Positions 34,961 to 45,476 of a stretch of DNA of 64,000 bases are shown piece after piece. Each line of letters begins with the position of its first letter. Position 1 is the first letter of the stretch. The position numbers and the translations under genes are program-made. Under the pieces are notes generated by a model. The model was not told the origin of the DNA. It saw only the letters and a list, made by a program, of their open reading frames with translations, and searched no databases. The stretch is from positions 744,001 to 808,000 of the forward strand of contig NZ_FNBB01000001.1 in assembly GCF_900102105.1 (NCBI RefSeq). The letters are read 5' to 3'. The DNA is from Agrobacterium pusense (GTDB lineage: Bacteria > Pseudomonadota > Alphaproteobacteria > Rhizobiales > Rhizobiaceae).

Positions 34961-36343
34961 TCACACCGTCCTGATATAGGCGTCATATTCGACGTCGGTT
35001 ACACGCAGGGAGAATTCGGAAAGCTCCTGCTGTTTGCAGGCGGAAAACAGCGTACGGTATTTTTGGCCAAGCGTCGCATAGGCGAAGCTGGAGCGCGTGA
35101 AGCGTTGCAGCGCATAGTCCCAGTTGGTGGGCAGCGGCTCATGGTTGATCGCGTGACTGTCGCCGGAAATCGCGCCGCCGGGCTGGCGCTTCTCCTTCAT
35201 GCCGGCGAGCGCGGCGCTCAGTATCATCGCGAGAACCAGATAGGGGTTGGTGTCGGCGCCGGCGACGCGGTGTTCGATACGCGTCGCCGCCTTGCTGGCA
35301 ACAATGACGCGCACCGCTGCTGAGCGGTTATCGATACCCCAGGAGGCATAGGTCGGCGCATGTTCGCTCGGTGTGAGGCGGCGATAGGAATTGGCATGAG
35401 GTGCAAAGATCGCCATGCTCTCTCCCATGTTTTCAAGGAGGCCGCCGACCGAATGCAGCAGCGCATCCGAAGGGCCGTTTTCTCCCGCGTAGATATTCCT
35501 GCCATCCCTGTCGAGAACGGAGAAATGCACATGCATGCCATTGCCTGCCTGCAGCCCATAGGGCTTGGCCATGAAGGTGGCGTCGAGGTCATGCCGACGC
35601 GCCACTCCTTTAACGATACGCTTTAGAAAAACGGCAAAATCGGCAGCCTGCAACGCGTCAGGCACGTGATTGAGGTTGATCTCATATTGGCCGGGACCAT
35701 TTTCCCGCAGCGTCGTATCGGCAAGCACGCCCTGCGCGCGGCACGCTGTCGCGATGTCGTGGAAAACATCTTCGAAATCCTGCAACTCTGAAATCGACAG
35801 GACCTGCGTCTGGCCCGTATGCCACCGGCCCTCGCGGCTGTGCGGCGGACGCACGGGATCGAGCGCCGAACGAACGGGATCGATCAGGTAAAACTCGAGT
35901 TCAGTGGCCACGACAGGGGTCAAACCCGCTTTTTTATAAGCATTGAGAACCTGCGCGAGAACATGGCGCGGATCGCCGTAAAAACCGGTTCCATCCGGAT
36001 TCTTCATGGCGAGCAAAACCTGCGCCGTCGGCCGGCCGAGCCATGTCACCCGCGACAGTGTGCCGGGAACGGGAAAGCAGAAGCCGTCCGGATCACCCGT
36101 GCCCTCCGCGAGGCCCGCAGCGTGGACATCACGGCCCCAGATATCCAGCGCATAAACGGAACGGGGAATGGCCATCCCCTTTTCAAGCACGTCGATTGCC
36201 CGTTCGCGCGGAATCCATTTGCCGCGCGGCACGCCGTTGGCATCTATGACAAAGGCTTCGAGTATTTCGATATCGGGGTTATCGACGAAAAATTTCTTTG
36301 CGTTTTCAATATCATCCATCATGCACCAGCAAGCCGTTTCCAT
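34961..36343 (-). CDS. glutamine synthetase family protein, gamma-glutamylpolyamine synthetase (PuuA) type
   Basis: A 460-residue protein of the GS III/PuuA-like class. It has the GS core motifs NGPGQYEINLNHV, NGMHVHFSVLD and ATRIEHRVAGADTNPYLVLA, but lacks the adenylylation-site tyrosine segment of GlnA. It probably joins glutamate to an amine. The start may be the ATG at 36343, or Met8/Met9 (36322/36319). It lies directly upstream of the oxidase gene. Confidence 0.87.
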   Translation of the reverse strand: METACWCMMDDIENAKKFFVDNPDIEILEAFVIDANGVPRGKWIPRERAIDVLEKGMAIPRSVYALDIWGRDVHAAGLAEGTGDPDGFCFPVPGTLSRVTWLGRPTAQVLLAMKNPDGTGFYGDPRHVLAQVLNAYKKAGLTPVVATELEFYLIDPVRSALDPVRPPHSREGRWHTGQTQVLSISELQDFEDVFHDIATACRAQGVLADTTLRENGPGQYEINLNHVPDALQAADFAVFLKRIVKGVARRHDLDATFMAKPYGLQAGNGMHVHFSVLDRDGRNIYAGENGPSDALLHSVGGLLENMGESMAIFAPHANSYRRLTPSEHAPTYASWGIDNRSAAVRVIVASKAATRIEHRVAGADTNPYLVLAMILSAALAGMKEKRQPGGAISGDSHAINHEPLPTNWDYALQRFTRSSFAYATLGQKYRTLFSACKQQELSEFSLRVTDVEYDAYIRTV

Positions 36344-36494
36344 CTCTGATCATGCGCAGCAATCTTCGCTAGCGAAAATCATCCTGCTGCTGATAGATGA
36401 GAAACCTCGCCACCATGATGACGTCTGCCCCTTTTCCCCTTTGCATGGGACCATGTTACGTGGCCCGCTCACAGAAGGCCAGCAGATTTCGTTC

Positions 36495-37742
36495 TCAGGG
36501 ATTGAACCTTCCCGGGCGATACGCGTCAATCGCGATAACAGGCGTTTCGCCCAGTATCGTTTCAGCCAGAACACGACCAGTAATGGGCCCGAGCGTCAGC
36601 CCGTGATGGGCGTGGCCGAAGGCAAACCATAAAGTCCGGTGACGTGGCGCCTTGCCGATTATCGGCATCATATCCGGCGTGCAGGGCCGGGCACCCATCC
36701 ACGGTTCCGCGTCCAGCCGGCCGCCAAGAGGAAAGACGGTCCGCGCCACCCGCTCCGCCCGTTCAATCTGCACGGGCGATTTCGGCGCATCGCGTTCGGC
36801 AAATTCCGCACCCGTCGTCAGCCGGATACCTTTTCGCATCGGCGCAAGGAAATATCCTCGCTCGGCATCGATCAGCCAGTTATTGAGCTTAGTGCCTTCC
36901 TGCGGCGCGTAATGCATGTGATAACCGCGCTTCACACCGAGCGGAAAACGGTAGCCCAGTCGCTCGGTGACGGTATCTGCCCAAGGGCCTAGCGCCACGA
37001 CGGCATGTTCGGCCTCGACTGCGCCGGTTTCGGTGCGCACCGTCCAACCGCTTGCCGTCTGACTGAGGGTGGACGCATCGCCCCTTGACAGGCGTCCACC
37101 GAGGCTCTCGAACAGCCGGACATAAGCGAGCGTCAGCGCATGCGGATCGAGCACCGACCAGGGATCGTTCCATTTCAGGCCGCCGACGAAATCATGGCTC
37201 AGATGCGGTTCGGCAGTGGCAAGTTCCTCAGCGTCGAGTTTCGTATGGGAAATGCCATGGTCTCGCGCCAGACGTTCGGCAAAGGCAAAATCAGCGTCCC
37301 GCCGTGCGGCGGTTCGGTAGGCCTCCATCCAGCCATTCTTGACGATCAGGTCACCGGCTTTGGCCTCCTCGATCAGGATGTTGTGCTCGGATACCGAGTG
37401 CTCGATCAGCGGTGCATAGGCCCGGGCAATTGCCGCATGGCGCGCGGCTGCGGAATTATACCAGTAGCGGCCCAGAAAAGGCGCGATCTTGGGCAGAGCT
37501 GAGAGATGATAACGGGCATCGATGCTGTTATTCAGGGAATAGCGCAGCAGCAGGGCGAGATCCTGCGGAAAGGCATAGGGAACCACACCTTCTCTCTGGA
37601 TCAGACCGGCATTGCCGAAAGAGGTTTCCTCACCCGGTCCGCGCCGGTCGACCAGCACCACCGACCTGCCCCTGCGGGCCAGCTGCAGGGCGGTGGAAAC
37701 CCCAATGATCCCCGCCCCCAAAACGATCACATCCGCTGCCAT
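36495..37742 (-). CDS. D-amino acid dehydrogenase-like FAD oxidoreductase (DadA family)
   Basis: A 415-residue DAO-fold flavoprotein. The FAD motif ADVIVLGAGIIGVSTALQLARRG and SFGNAGLIQ match the DadA family. The C-terminal FAD-contact region reads FGHAHHGLTLGPITGR. It likely oxidises a D-amino or imino acid. The ATG at 37742 has AGAGACGG upstream. It may belong with the amine genes downstream, but the 150-bp gap allows a separate promoter. Confidence 0.87.
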   Translation of the reverse strand: MAADVIVLGAGIIGVSTALQLARRGRSVVLVDRRGPGEETSFGNAGLIQREGVVPYAFPQDLALLLRYSLNNSIDARYHLSALPKIAPFLGRYWYNSAAARHAAIARAYAPLIEHSVSEHNILIEEAKAGDLIVKNGWMEAYRTAARRDADFAFAERLARDHGISHTKLDAEELATAEPHLSHDFVGGLKWNDPWSVLDPHALTLAYVRLFESLGGRLSRGDASTLSQTASGWTVRTETGAVEAEHAVVALGPWADTVTERLGYRFPLGVKRGYHMHYAPQEGTKLNNWLIDAERGYFLAPMRKGIRLTTGAEFAERDAPKSPVQIERAERVARTVFPLGGRLDAEPWMGARPCTPDMMPIIGKAPRHRTLWFAFGHAHHGLTLGPITGRVLAETILGETPVIAIDAYRPGRFNP

Positions 37743-37842
37743 GGCAATCAATCCGTCTCTGCGTCACATACCCAGCAACATGGGTCGCCATTTTTCGCGA
37801 AGCAACAGAAAAATCATTGCCTTAACAGAAACACCACGCGGC

Positions 37843-39483
37843 CTACTGGCTAATCGCCTTCGTTTTCACGGCCTCGATGTGGAAGGCAGCCGCCAGGAGC
37901 GCCCGGGTATAATCCTGCTGTGGACTGGCGAAGATTTCCGCCGCCGGGCCGCTCTCCACCACCTTGCCGTGACGCATGACGATCAGGTCGTTGGCAAGTG
38001 CCTTCACCACCTTCAAGTCGTGGCTGATGAAGAGATAAGCGAGTTCATGCTTTGCCTGGAGATCACGCAAGAGATCGACCACCTGCGCCTGCACACTCAT
38101 GTCGAGTGCCGATGTCGGCTCGTCCAGCATGACAAAACGGGGTTTAAGCACCATGGCACGGGCAATGGCGATGCGCTGGCGCTGGCCGCCGGAAAATTCA
38201 TGCGGATATCGCCAGCGGGTGGCCGGATCGAGACCGACCTCTTCCAGCGCGGTGGCGACGCGCGTATCGCGTTCGTCGGCAGACAGCGACCGCTCATGCA
38301 CCTTCAAGCCCTCGGCGACGATCTCACCCACCGACATGCGCGGGCTGAGTGAACCATAGGGGTCCTGAAACACGACCTGCAGCCGGTTCCTGAGCGGCTT
38401 CATCATCTCATAGGAATAGTGGTCGATCGACTGGCCGATGAAGCTGATACGTCCTTCAGATGCGATCAACCTGGAGAGCGCGAGACCAAGGGTTGTCTTT
38501 CCGGACCCGGATTCCCCGACCACGCCCACCGTCTGGCCGGCACGCAGCGTGATATCGATACCGTCCACCGCCTTCACATGGTCGACAACGCGACGCATTA
38601 GCCCCGCCTTGATGGGAAACCAGACTTTGATATCGTCGCCCTGCATGACCACAGGCTTACTGCTGTCGGAAACCGGCGGCTCGCCCTTAGGCTCCGCCGC
38701 CAGCAGGTGGCGTGTATAGGCATGCTGCGGATCGTTGAAAACCTGTTCGACGGTTCCGGTTTCTACGATCTTCCCCTTCGTCATGACGCAGACGCGGTCG
38801 GCAAATTTACGGACGATGCCGAGGTCATGGGTGATGAACAGCATGGACATGCCGTGTTGCTTCTTCAGATCACCGAGGAGTTCAAGAATCTGGGCCTGAA
38901 CCGTCACGTCCAACGCCGTCGTCGGCTCGTCGGCAATCAGCAGTTTCGGCCGGTTGGCAAGCGCCATGGCGATCATCACACGCTGTCGCTGGCCGCCGGA
39001 CAATTCGTGCGGATAGGCTTTCAGGCGTTTTTCCGGTTCACGGATGCCGACCTGGCGCAGAAGCTCCAGTGTGCGTTCACGCGCCTCGCTCCCCGTGATT
39101 GCCTGATGCAGCTCAAGGATCTCTCCGATCTGACGCTCGATGGTGTGAAGCGGATTGAGCGAGGTCATCGGCTCCTGGAAGATCATGGTGATATCGTTGC
39201 CGCGCACCGCACGTAGCGAGCGCTCGGGCAATGTCAGCATGTCCTTGCCATCGAACAGGATTTTGCCCGAGGGGTGGCTTGCTGCCGGATAGGGCAGCAG
39301 TTTCAAGATGGAATTGGCTGTCACCGACTTGCCAGAGCCGGATTCGCCGACAAGGGCAACGACTTCGCCCGGCATCAGGTCAAAGGAGACGTGATCGACC
39401 GCAACACTTGTCGCGCCGCCCTGGTGGAAGGCGACGGAGAGATCGCGAACGGAGAGCAGCGGCTGGATATTTGTTTCCGTCAT
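37843..39483 (-). CDS. yejF: peptide ABC transporter, dual ATP-binding protein (YejF type)
   Basis: A 546-residue protein with two fused ABC domains: [17 protein letters not shown] with [15 protein letters not shown], and [17 protein letters not shown] with [15 protein letters not shown]. The fused form is characteristic of YejF. It starts five bases after the yejE stop. The Yej system imports oligopeptides and microcin C-like compounds; the exact substrate here is not visible. Confidence 0.92.
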   Translation of the reverse strand: MTETNIQPLLSVRDLSVAFHQGGATSVAVDHVSFDLMPGEVVALVGESGSGKSVTANSILKLLPYPAASHPSGKILFDGKDMLTLPERSLRAVRGNDITMIFQEPMTSLNPLHTIERQIGEILELHQAITGSEARERTLELLRQVGIREPEKRLKAYPHELSGGQRQRVMIAMALANRPKLLIADEPTTALDVTVQAQILELLGDLKKQHGMSMLFITHDLGIVRKFADRVCVMTKGKIVETGTVEQVFNDPQHAYTRHLLAAEPKGEPPVSDSSKPVVMQGDDIKVWFPIKAGLMRRVVDHVKAVDGIDITLRAGQTVGVVGESGSGKTTLGLALSRLIASEGRISFIGQSIDHYSYEMMKPLRNRLQVVFQDPYGSLSPRMSVGEIVAEGLKVHERSLSADERDTRVATALEEVGLDPATRWRYPHEFSGGQRQRIAIARAMVLKPRFVMLDEPTSALDMSVQAQVVDLLRDLQAKHELAYLFISHDLKVVKALANDLIVMRHGKVVESGPAAEIFASPQQDYTRALLAAAFHIEAVKTKAISQ

Positions 39484-39488
39484 GGCGA

Positions 39489-40634
39489 TCACCGGAACGT
39501 CTTGCGTGGATCGAAGGCGTCGCGAACGGCCTCGCCGATGAAAATAAGGAGCGACAGCATGATGGACATCGTGAAGAAGGCCGTGAGACCGAGCCAGGGC
39601 GCCTGAAGATTATTCTTGCCCTGCGCGATCATCTCGCCCAGCGACGGTGAGCCCGGCGGCATACCGAAGCCGAGGAAGTCGAGCGAGGTAAGCGTGGTGA
39701 TGGAGCCGGAAAGAATGAAGGGCAGGAAGGTCAGCGTCGCCACCATGGCATTGGGCAGAAGATGCCGGAACATGATCGTCCAGTTGCCGACGCCGAGCGC
39801 ACGGGCGGCACGGACATATTCGAAGTTTCTGGCACGCAGGAATTCGGCGCGGACAATGCCGACGAAGCCGACCCATGAGAAGAGCAGCATGATCCCAAGC
39901 AACACGAAGAAGCCGGGCGGCAGAATGGCCGCAATGATGAGCAGGATGTAAAGCACCGGCATGGACGACCAGATTTCGATGAAACGCTGCAAAAGCAGGT
40001 CCGTCCAGCCGCCGAAATAGCCCTGAATGGCGCCGGCGGTGACGCCGACAATGGCGGAAGCAATGGTCAGCGTCAGGCCGAACAGCACGGAGATGCGGAA
40101 GCCGTAGATCATCCGCGCCGTGACGTCGCGGGCCTGATTGTCGGTGCCGAGCCAGTTCAGATTACCAAGCGTGCAGCCGGGATCGGCATCACCCTGCGGA
40201 TAGGCCGAGCAGCGCTCCTTTTTATCCATCAGCCAGAAAGGTGCCGTGGGCGCGGAATGCGGAATATTGGAATTGACCGTCTGGTAGGAGTAGCGGATCG
40301 GCGGCCAGATCATCCAGCCATTGGCGTTGATCTCGTCCTGAATGAAAGAGGATTTGTAGTCGGTCTGGGCCAGGAACCCGCCGAATTTCTCCTCCGGATA
40401 ATCCACCATAACCGGCACCAGCAGCTCGCCCTTGTAGGAGGCGAGGATGGGTTTGTCATTGGCGATGAATTCCGCCATCAGGCTCAGGAAAAACAGGATC
40501 AGGAACAGCCAGAATGACCAGTATCCACGGCGGTTTGCCTTGAAATTCTGCCAGCGGCGCTTGGTCGTCGGCGAAAACCACGGGCGCTTGGGATTTACCA
40601 GCGTCTCGGTTCCTGCAGGTTGAGCGAGCGACAT
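39489..40634 (-). CDS. yejE: peptide ABC transporter permease (YejE type)
   Basis: A 381-residue permease. The long N-terminal region contains one helix and a periplasmic loop (SYKGELLVPVMVDYPEEKFGG), followed by BPD_transp_1 with RAARALGVGNWTIMFRHLLPNA. This long loop is typical of YejE. The ATG at 40634 overlaps the yejB stop by one base (TGATG). Confidence 0.92.
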   Translation of the reverse strand: MSLAQPAGTETLVNPKRPWFSPTTKRRWQNFKANRRGYWSFWLFLILFFLSLMAEFIANDKPILASYKGELLVPVMVDYPEEKFGGFLAQTDYKSSFIQDEINANGWMIWPPIRYSYQTVNSNIPHSAPTAPFWLMDKKERCSAYPQGDADPGCTLGNLNWLGTDNQARDVTARMIYGFRISVLFGLTLTIASAIVGVTAGAIQGYFGGWTDLLLQRFIEIWSSMPVLYILLIIAAILPPGFFVLLGIMLLFSWVGFVGIVRAEFLRARNFEYVRAARALGVGNWTIMFRHLLPNAMVATLTFLPFILSGSITTLTSLDFLGFGMPPGSPSLGEMIAQGKNNLQAPWLGLTAFFTMSIMLSLLIFIGEAVRDAFDPRKTFR

Positions 40635-41728
40635 CACACGTCCCTCCGCTCGAAATCGATACGCGGATCGATCCATGTGTAGATGAGGTCAGAGAGCAGG
40701 CCGACGACAAGGCCCATCAGCGAAAAGATGAACAGTGTGCCGAAGACGATCGGGTAATCACGGTTGACGACCGAGAGATAACCGAGGCGGCCGAGACCAT
40801 CCAGCGAGAAAATATTCTCGATGAGCAGTGAGCCTGTGAAAAAGGCCGAGATGAAAGCACCCGGAAAACCGGCGATCACGATCAGCATCGCGTTGCGGAA
40901 AACATGCCCATAAAGGACCTTGCGCTCGGTGAGACCCTTGGCGCGGGCGGTAATGACATATTGCTTCTTGATCTCGTCGATGAAGGAATTTTTGGTCAAA
41001 AGCGTCGTTGTCGCAAAGGCGGAGAGCGACAGAGCGATCAATGGCAGGGTAAGATGCCAGAAATAGTCGATGATCTTCTGCCACCAGTTCAGCTGGTCGA
41101 AATTATCAGACACCAGGCCCCGCAGCGGAAACCAGTCGAAAAACGATCCGCCGGCGAAAAGCACGATGAGCAGGATGCCGAACAGGAAACTCGGCACCGC
41201 ATAACCGATGATGATGATGCCTGAGGTCCAGACATCGAAGGTCGAGCCATCGGAAACGGCCTTCTTGATGCCGAGCGGAATGGAAATCACATAGGATATG
41301 ATCAGAATCCAGAAACCGAGCGAGGCCGAGACCGGCAGCTTGTCAATGATGAGATCGATGACCGACGAATTGCGGAAGAAGCTGTCGCCGAAGTCGAAGC
41401 GGATGTAATTCCACATCATTTCAAGGAACCGGGTGAGCGGCGGTTTGTCAAAACCGAACTGCTTTTCGAGCTTCTTGATCAGCTCCGGATCGAGCCCCTG
41501 TGCACCGCGATATTTCGAACCGCTTTCATCGAAGCCGCCTGATTGCCCCATGAGATCGCCGCCGCCCGAGAGCCGGTCGGAGGCGCTGTCGCCCTGACCC
41601 GTCAGCTGCGCGACGACCTGTTCCACCGGCCCACCCGGGGCGAACTGGATGACAAGAAACGAAATGCCCATGATGCCGATGATGGTCGGGATCATCAGCG
41701 CCAGACGTCTGAGGATATAGGCGCCCAT
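40634..41728 (-). CDS. yejB: peptide ABC transporter permease (YejB type)
   Basis: A 364-residue permease starting [22 protein letters not shown] long soluble insert rich in Gly and Asp (about residues 30-85) is typical of YejB, followed by six helices with [24 protein letters not shown]. It lies downstream of the binding protein gene after a 142-bp gap. Confidence 0.92.
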   Translation of the reverse strand: MGAYILRRLALMIPTIIGIMGISFLVIQFAPGGPVEQVVAQLTGQGDSASDRLSGGGDLMGQSGGFDESGSKYRGAQGLDPELIKKLEKQFGFDKPPLTRFLEMMWNYIRFDFGDSFFRNSSVIDLIIDKLPVSASLGFWILIISYVISIPLGIKKAVSDGSTFDVWTSGIIIIGYAVPSFLFGILLIVLFAGGSFFDWFPLRGLVSDNFDQLNWWQKIIDYFWHLTLPLIALSLSAFATTTLLTKNSFIDEIKKQYVITARAKGLTERKVLYGHVFRNAMLIVIAGFPGAFISAFFTGSLLIENIFSLDGLGRLGYLSVVNRDYPIVFGTLFIFSLMGLVVGLLSDLIYTWIDPRIDFERRDV

Positions 41729-41870
41729 CAGCCTTTTCCCCCAGCCGTTCGGTCAGCGATTTTCGTCTCGGTCAAGCCCGGTCCTTTCCTCAAAGCGGCG
41801 TCACGCGCATTTCAAGCGATTCGTCTCGGCCTATGTGAATCAAGCCTTGATCGCGAAAGCAAGGCCGGCG

Positions 41871-43715
41871 TCATTTTCCGGCTTGGCTGGACCACCAGGC
41901 TTCAGGAAAACCGATGCCATATTCAGGCAGGTTTTCCGGGCGGACAATCGTGTTCCAATAGGCGATGAACAGCTCGCCGCGGTAGAATTGCGGAATGACA
42001 TAGCTGTTGGCGAGCAGCACCCGGTCGAGCGCCCGGGCAGCAGCGACCTGCTCATCGCGATTGGGCGCAAAAATGACTTTGCGCACCAAAGCATCGACGG
42101 CCGGGTTCTTGATGCCGGCGAGGTTGTTCGATCCCTGACGATCAGCAGCCGCCGAACCCCAGTAATCGGCTTGCTCGTTACCCGGATTGGCCGACGTCGC
42201 CCAGAGCTTGACGATAATGTCGTAATCGAAGCTGCGGGTGCGGTTGGTGAATTGCGAGGCATCGACTGTGCGGATGGTCGCGTTGATGCCGATTTTCTTC
42301 AGACTCTGGACATAAGGAAGGATTGTTCGTTCCATGCCGGCGGAATCAATCAGGAATTCCATATCGAGTTGCTGGCCGGTTTTCGCATTGACCATGCGAT
42401 TGCCGCGCAGTTCATATCCCGCCTCCTTCATCAGCCTGACGGCTTCGCGCAGATTGTCGCGTTGCTTGGCCGGATCGCCCGCCACCGGATTCTTGTATTC
42501 CGTCGTGAAGACCTCACGTGGAACCTGATCCTTGAGCTCCTGAAGCAGCTCCAGTTCGCGACCCGTCGGCAGGCCTGACGAAGCCAGTTCGCTGCCCATG
42601 AAGAAGCTGTTGATACGCTGGAACTGACCGTAAGCCAGCGTGCGGTTGAGTTCCTCAAAATCGAAGGCATAGTTCAGCGCCTTGCGCAGTTTCGGGTTCT
42701 GGAACTTTTCCCGCCGCATGTTCGGCACAAAGGCCTGCATGATGCCGACGGAACGGTAGATGTTCGGCAGCTCCTCCTTTTTGACCCGACCGTCTTTGAC
42801 GGCGGGAAAATCATAACCCGTGACCCAGCGGCTGGAGGAAGCCTCCCGCGCGAAATCGATCGTGCCCGATTTAAACGCCTGGAATTCCACGTCCTGATCG
42901 GCAAAAAAGGTGTAGGCGATGGCTTTAAAGTTGTTCATCCCGACATTTACGTTAACGTCCTTGCCCCAATAATCGTCACGGCGTTCATAAGTGATGGTCG
43001 ATCCGGGGGCGACGGCAGCGATCTTGTAGGGGCCGGAACCCATCACAGGCTCCAGCGTGCCGCGCGATATGTCACGCGGTTTGCCGTCCGGGCCCGCGCC
43101 CTCCCACCAGTGCTTGGGAACGATCAGCAATTGACCGACGATCTGCGGCAGCTCGCGATTGTTCTTTTCATCGAAGGTGAAGGTGATGTCCCTGTCGCCG
43201 CTCACCTCCGCCTTGGTGACGTGGGTGTAATAGGTCGCAAGCTGCGGGCTCAGGTCCTTGGCTTTTTCGAAGCTGAACACGACATCCTCAGGCGTCACAG
43301 GCTTACCATCCGCCCACTTGGCATCCTGACGCAGGCGGAACGTCGCTTTGGAGATATCCTCGGGATAGCTGACGCCTTCGGCCAGCAAACCATAAGAGGC
43401 CGACAGTTCCTCTTCCGTCGATTTCATCAGCGTATCGAAGACGAGCGAAAGGCCCGTCGCCGCCTCGCCCTTCGCCAGCAGCGGGTTCAGCGTATCGAAG
43501 GTGCCCGATGTGGAGAGGCGCAACGTGCCGCCTTTTGGTGCATTGGTGTTTACATAATCGAAATGGTCAAATCCATCGGGATGCTTCAGCTCCCCGACCG
43601 TCGAAATCCCCTTTCGCCAGACATCGCCCGACTGGGCGGAAGCCGCCGCCGGCATCAGGAGGGCGGACGCCATAAGGGCGATAAGAAGTCGGGATTTCAG
43701 TGGTGCCAATATCAT
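41871..43715 (-). CDS. yejA: peptide ABC transporter substrate-binding protein (YejA type)
   Basis: A 614-residue SBP_bac_5 protein. The signal (LLIALMASALLMPAAASAQ) is followed by FDHFDYVNTNAPKGGTLRLS, the YejA opening, and by the cluster C ligand domain (KATFRLRQDAKWADGKPVTPEDVVFSFE). It is the first gene of the yejABEF operon, divergent from mepA across 200 bp. Confidence 0.93.
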   Translation of the reverse strand: MILAPLKSRLLIALMASALLMPAAASAQSGDVWRKGISTVGELKHPDGFDHFDYVNTNAPKGGTLRLSTSGTFDTLNPLLAKGEAATGLSLVFDTLMKSTEEELSASYGLLAEGVSYPEDISKATFRLRQDAKWADGKPVTPEDVVFSFEKAKDLSPQLATYYTHVTKAEVSGDRDITFTFDEKNNRELPQIVGQLLIVPKHWWEGAGPDGKPRDISRGTLEPVMGSGPYKIAAVAPGSTITYERRDDYWGKDVNVNVGMNNFKAIAYTFFADQDVEFQAFKSGTIDFAREASSSRWVTGYDFPAVKDGRVKKEELPNIYRSVGIMQAFVPNMRREKFQNPKLRKALNYAFDFEELNRTLAYGQFQRINSFFMGSELASSGLPTGRELELLQELKDQVPREVFTTEYKNPVAGDPAKQRDNLREAVRLMKEAGYELRGNRMVNAKTGQQLDMEFLIDSAGMERTILPYVQSLKKIGINATIRTVDASQFTNRTRSFDYDIIVKLWATSANPGNEQADYWGSAAADRQGSNNLAGIKNPAVDALVRKVIFAPNRDEQVAAARALDRVLLANSYVIPQFYRGELFIAYWNTIVRPENLPEYGIGFPEAWWSSQAGK

Positions 43716-43915
43716 CGGGTCAATGTCCCTGTTTTTGTGCCTGTTGCGGAGAGCATAAAAGAAACATTGGCAAAAAACAGATGCGCTGTCTCACAAGCTC
43801 TTTATCAGCGTCGTTATCCCGCCCTGAAGGGCCAAGCGAAACATGGTTTTAACAAAATCCCGTTCCAGTTTATTCTAGGGGCAAGAGAATCAACTGATCG
43901 GACGGGCACGGCTAT

Positions 43916-44971
43916 ATGACGGCGGGATCATCGAGAATTTTCAAGGCGACCGTGCTGGCGATGTCGGTCGTCTCGTCGCTGCAGTTGCAGATCGAAACCG
44001 CATCGGCCGAAGACAGGCCCGCAAAAGAAGTGTTCGGCCACATGGCGCTGCCTTCCGCCGCAGCATCCCAGCCGATCGGCTCCTATGCCAAAGGTTGCCA
44101 GTCCGGCGCAGTCGCCATGCCAACGGATGGTCCCGGTTGGCAGGCCATGCGCCTTTCGCGCAACCGGCGCTGGGGCCAGCCGCAGCTGATTTCCTTCCTT
44201 GAGCAATTTTCGCAGGACGCCCAGAAAATCGGCTGGCCGGGCCTGCTGCTCGGCGACATTTCCCAGCCGCGCGGCGGTCCGATGCTGACAGGTCATGCCT
44301 CGCACCAGATCGGCCTCGATGTAGATGTCTGGTGGCGGCCCATGCCCACGCCTCGGCTCACTGTCGAACAGCGCGAAACGGTGCCCTTTATCTCCATGCT
44401 GGACAAGAGCAAGTTCCTGACGGTTGACGACCGCAAGTGGTCGCCGCTGAATGCACGGCTGGTGATGATGGCGGCAAGTTACCCGCAGGTGGAGCGTGTT
44501 TTCGTCAACCCGGCGATCAAGCAGAAGCTCTGCCAGACCTGGACCGGCGATCGCACCTTCATGGGCAAGATCAGGCCGATCTACGGCCATGACGAGCATT
44601 TCCACATCCGTCTCGAATGCCCGCCCGGCGCGCCGAACTGCAAGCCGCAGGCCGCCGTCGGCAAGGGCGATGGCTGCGACAAGTCTCTTGCCTGGTGGTT
44701 CACCAAGGAGCCATGGGCGCCGCCGAAAAAGGACCCCAATGCCAAGCCGGTGAAACCGCGTCCCGTCATGGTTTCCGACCTGCCCGCTGCCTGCGCCGCC
44801 GTGGCCGCCGCTCCTTCCGCCAACCCCGAGGGGATTGCAGCCCAGGCTTATTCAACTTCGCCGACCCACGCCGTGCGCCAGCAAAGCGTGGAACAGGTCA
44901 TTCAGGCGGCCCCCGCCCTGCAGCCGCCTTCGGATATTCCACTTCCGACCCAGCGCCCGACATTGAACTGA
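43916..44971 (+). CDS. mepA: penicillin-insensitive murein endopeptidase
   Basis: A 351-residue periplasmic LAS-type metallopeptidase. It has a signal peptide, the zinc motif GHASHQIGLDVDVWW and the second His region YGHDEHFHIRLECPPGAPNC. The family's paired cysteines are retained. It hydrolyses D-alanyl-meso-diaminopimelate cross-links in peptidoglycan. The Pro/Ala-rich C-terminal extension of about 60 residues is longer than in E. coli MepA. Confidence 0.93.
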   Translation: MTAGSSRIFKATVLAMSVVSSLQLQIETASAEDRPAKEVFGHMALPSAAASQPIGSYAKGCQSGAVAMPTDGPGWQAMRLSRNRRWGQPQLISFLEQFSQDAQKIGWPGLLLGDISQPRGGPMLTGHASHQIGLDVDVWWRPMPTPRLTVEQRETVPFISMLDKSKFLTVDDRKWSPLNARLVMMAASYPQVERVFVNPAIKQKLCQTWTGDRTFMGKIRPIYGHDEHFHIRLECPPGAPNCKPQAAVGKGDGCDKSLAWWFTKEPWAPPKKDPNAKPVKPRPVMVSDLPAACAAVAAAPSANPEGIAAQAYSTSPTHAVRQQSVEQVIQAAPALQPPSDIPLPTQRPTLN

Positions 44972-45070
44972 AACAGAAATGAGGCATTCAACAGCTTCCC
45001 TTTTCAAATGGCGGCAAGCTGTTATAGAAGGCTTCAAATCGATTTAATTCTACGGGGACGGGCTGGGACC

Positions 45071-45454
45071 ATGGAAGGACAACGCTGTATCGCGCTCATC
45101 GCTCACGACGAGAAAAAGGACGATATGGCGGATTTCGCCCGTCATCACCAGAAGGCGCTTGCCAATTTCAAGATTGTCGCAACCGGTACCACCGGTGGAC
45201 GGGTGCAGGAAGCCTGCCCCGGGCTTGAAGTCATTCGCCTCAAAAGCGGCCCTCTCGGCGGCGACCAGCAGATCGGCGCGATGATCGCCACTGGCCAAGT
45301 GGACATGCTGATCTTCTTCACCGATCCACTGACGGCAATGCCGCATGATGTCGACGTGAAGGCTTTGACGAGGCTTGCCACGGTCTATGATATTCCCATG
45401 GCGCTCAACCGCGCCACCGCAGAAAATCTCATCGACTTCCACGTCGCCAACTGA
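45071..45454 (+). CDS. mgsA: methylglyoxal synthase
   Basis: A 127-residue protein with [20 protein letters not shown], the phosphate-binding GTTGGRVQE and [19 protein letters not shown], and [13 protein letters not shown]. It converts dihydroxyacetone phosphate to methylglyoxal and phosphate. The ATG at 45071 follows GGGACGGGCTGGGA. The glucokinase gene begins 22 bp downstream, so the two are likely cotranscribed. Confidence 0.95.
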   Translation: MEGQRCIALIAHDEKKDDMADFARHHQKALANFKIVATGTTGGRVQEACPGLEVIRLKSGPLGGDQQIGAMIATGQVDMLIFFTDPLTAMPHDVDVKALTRLATVYDIPMALNRATAENLIDFHVAN

Positions 45455-45476
45455 CCCTCTCACCATGGAACAGGCA

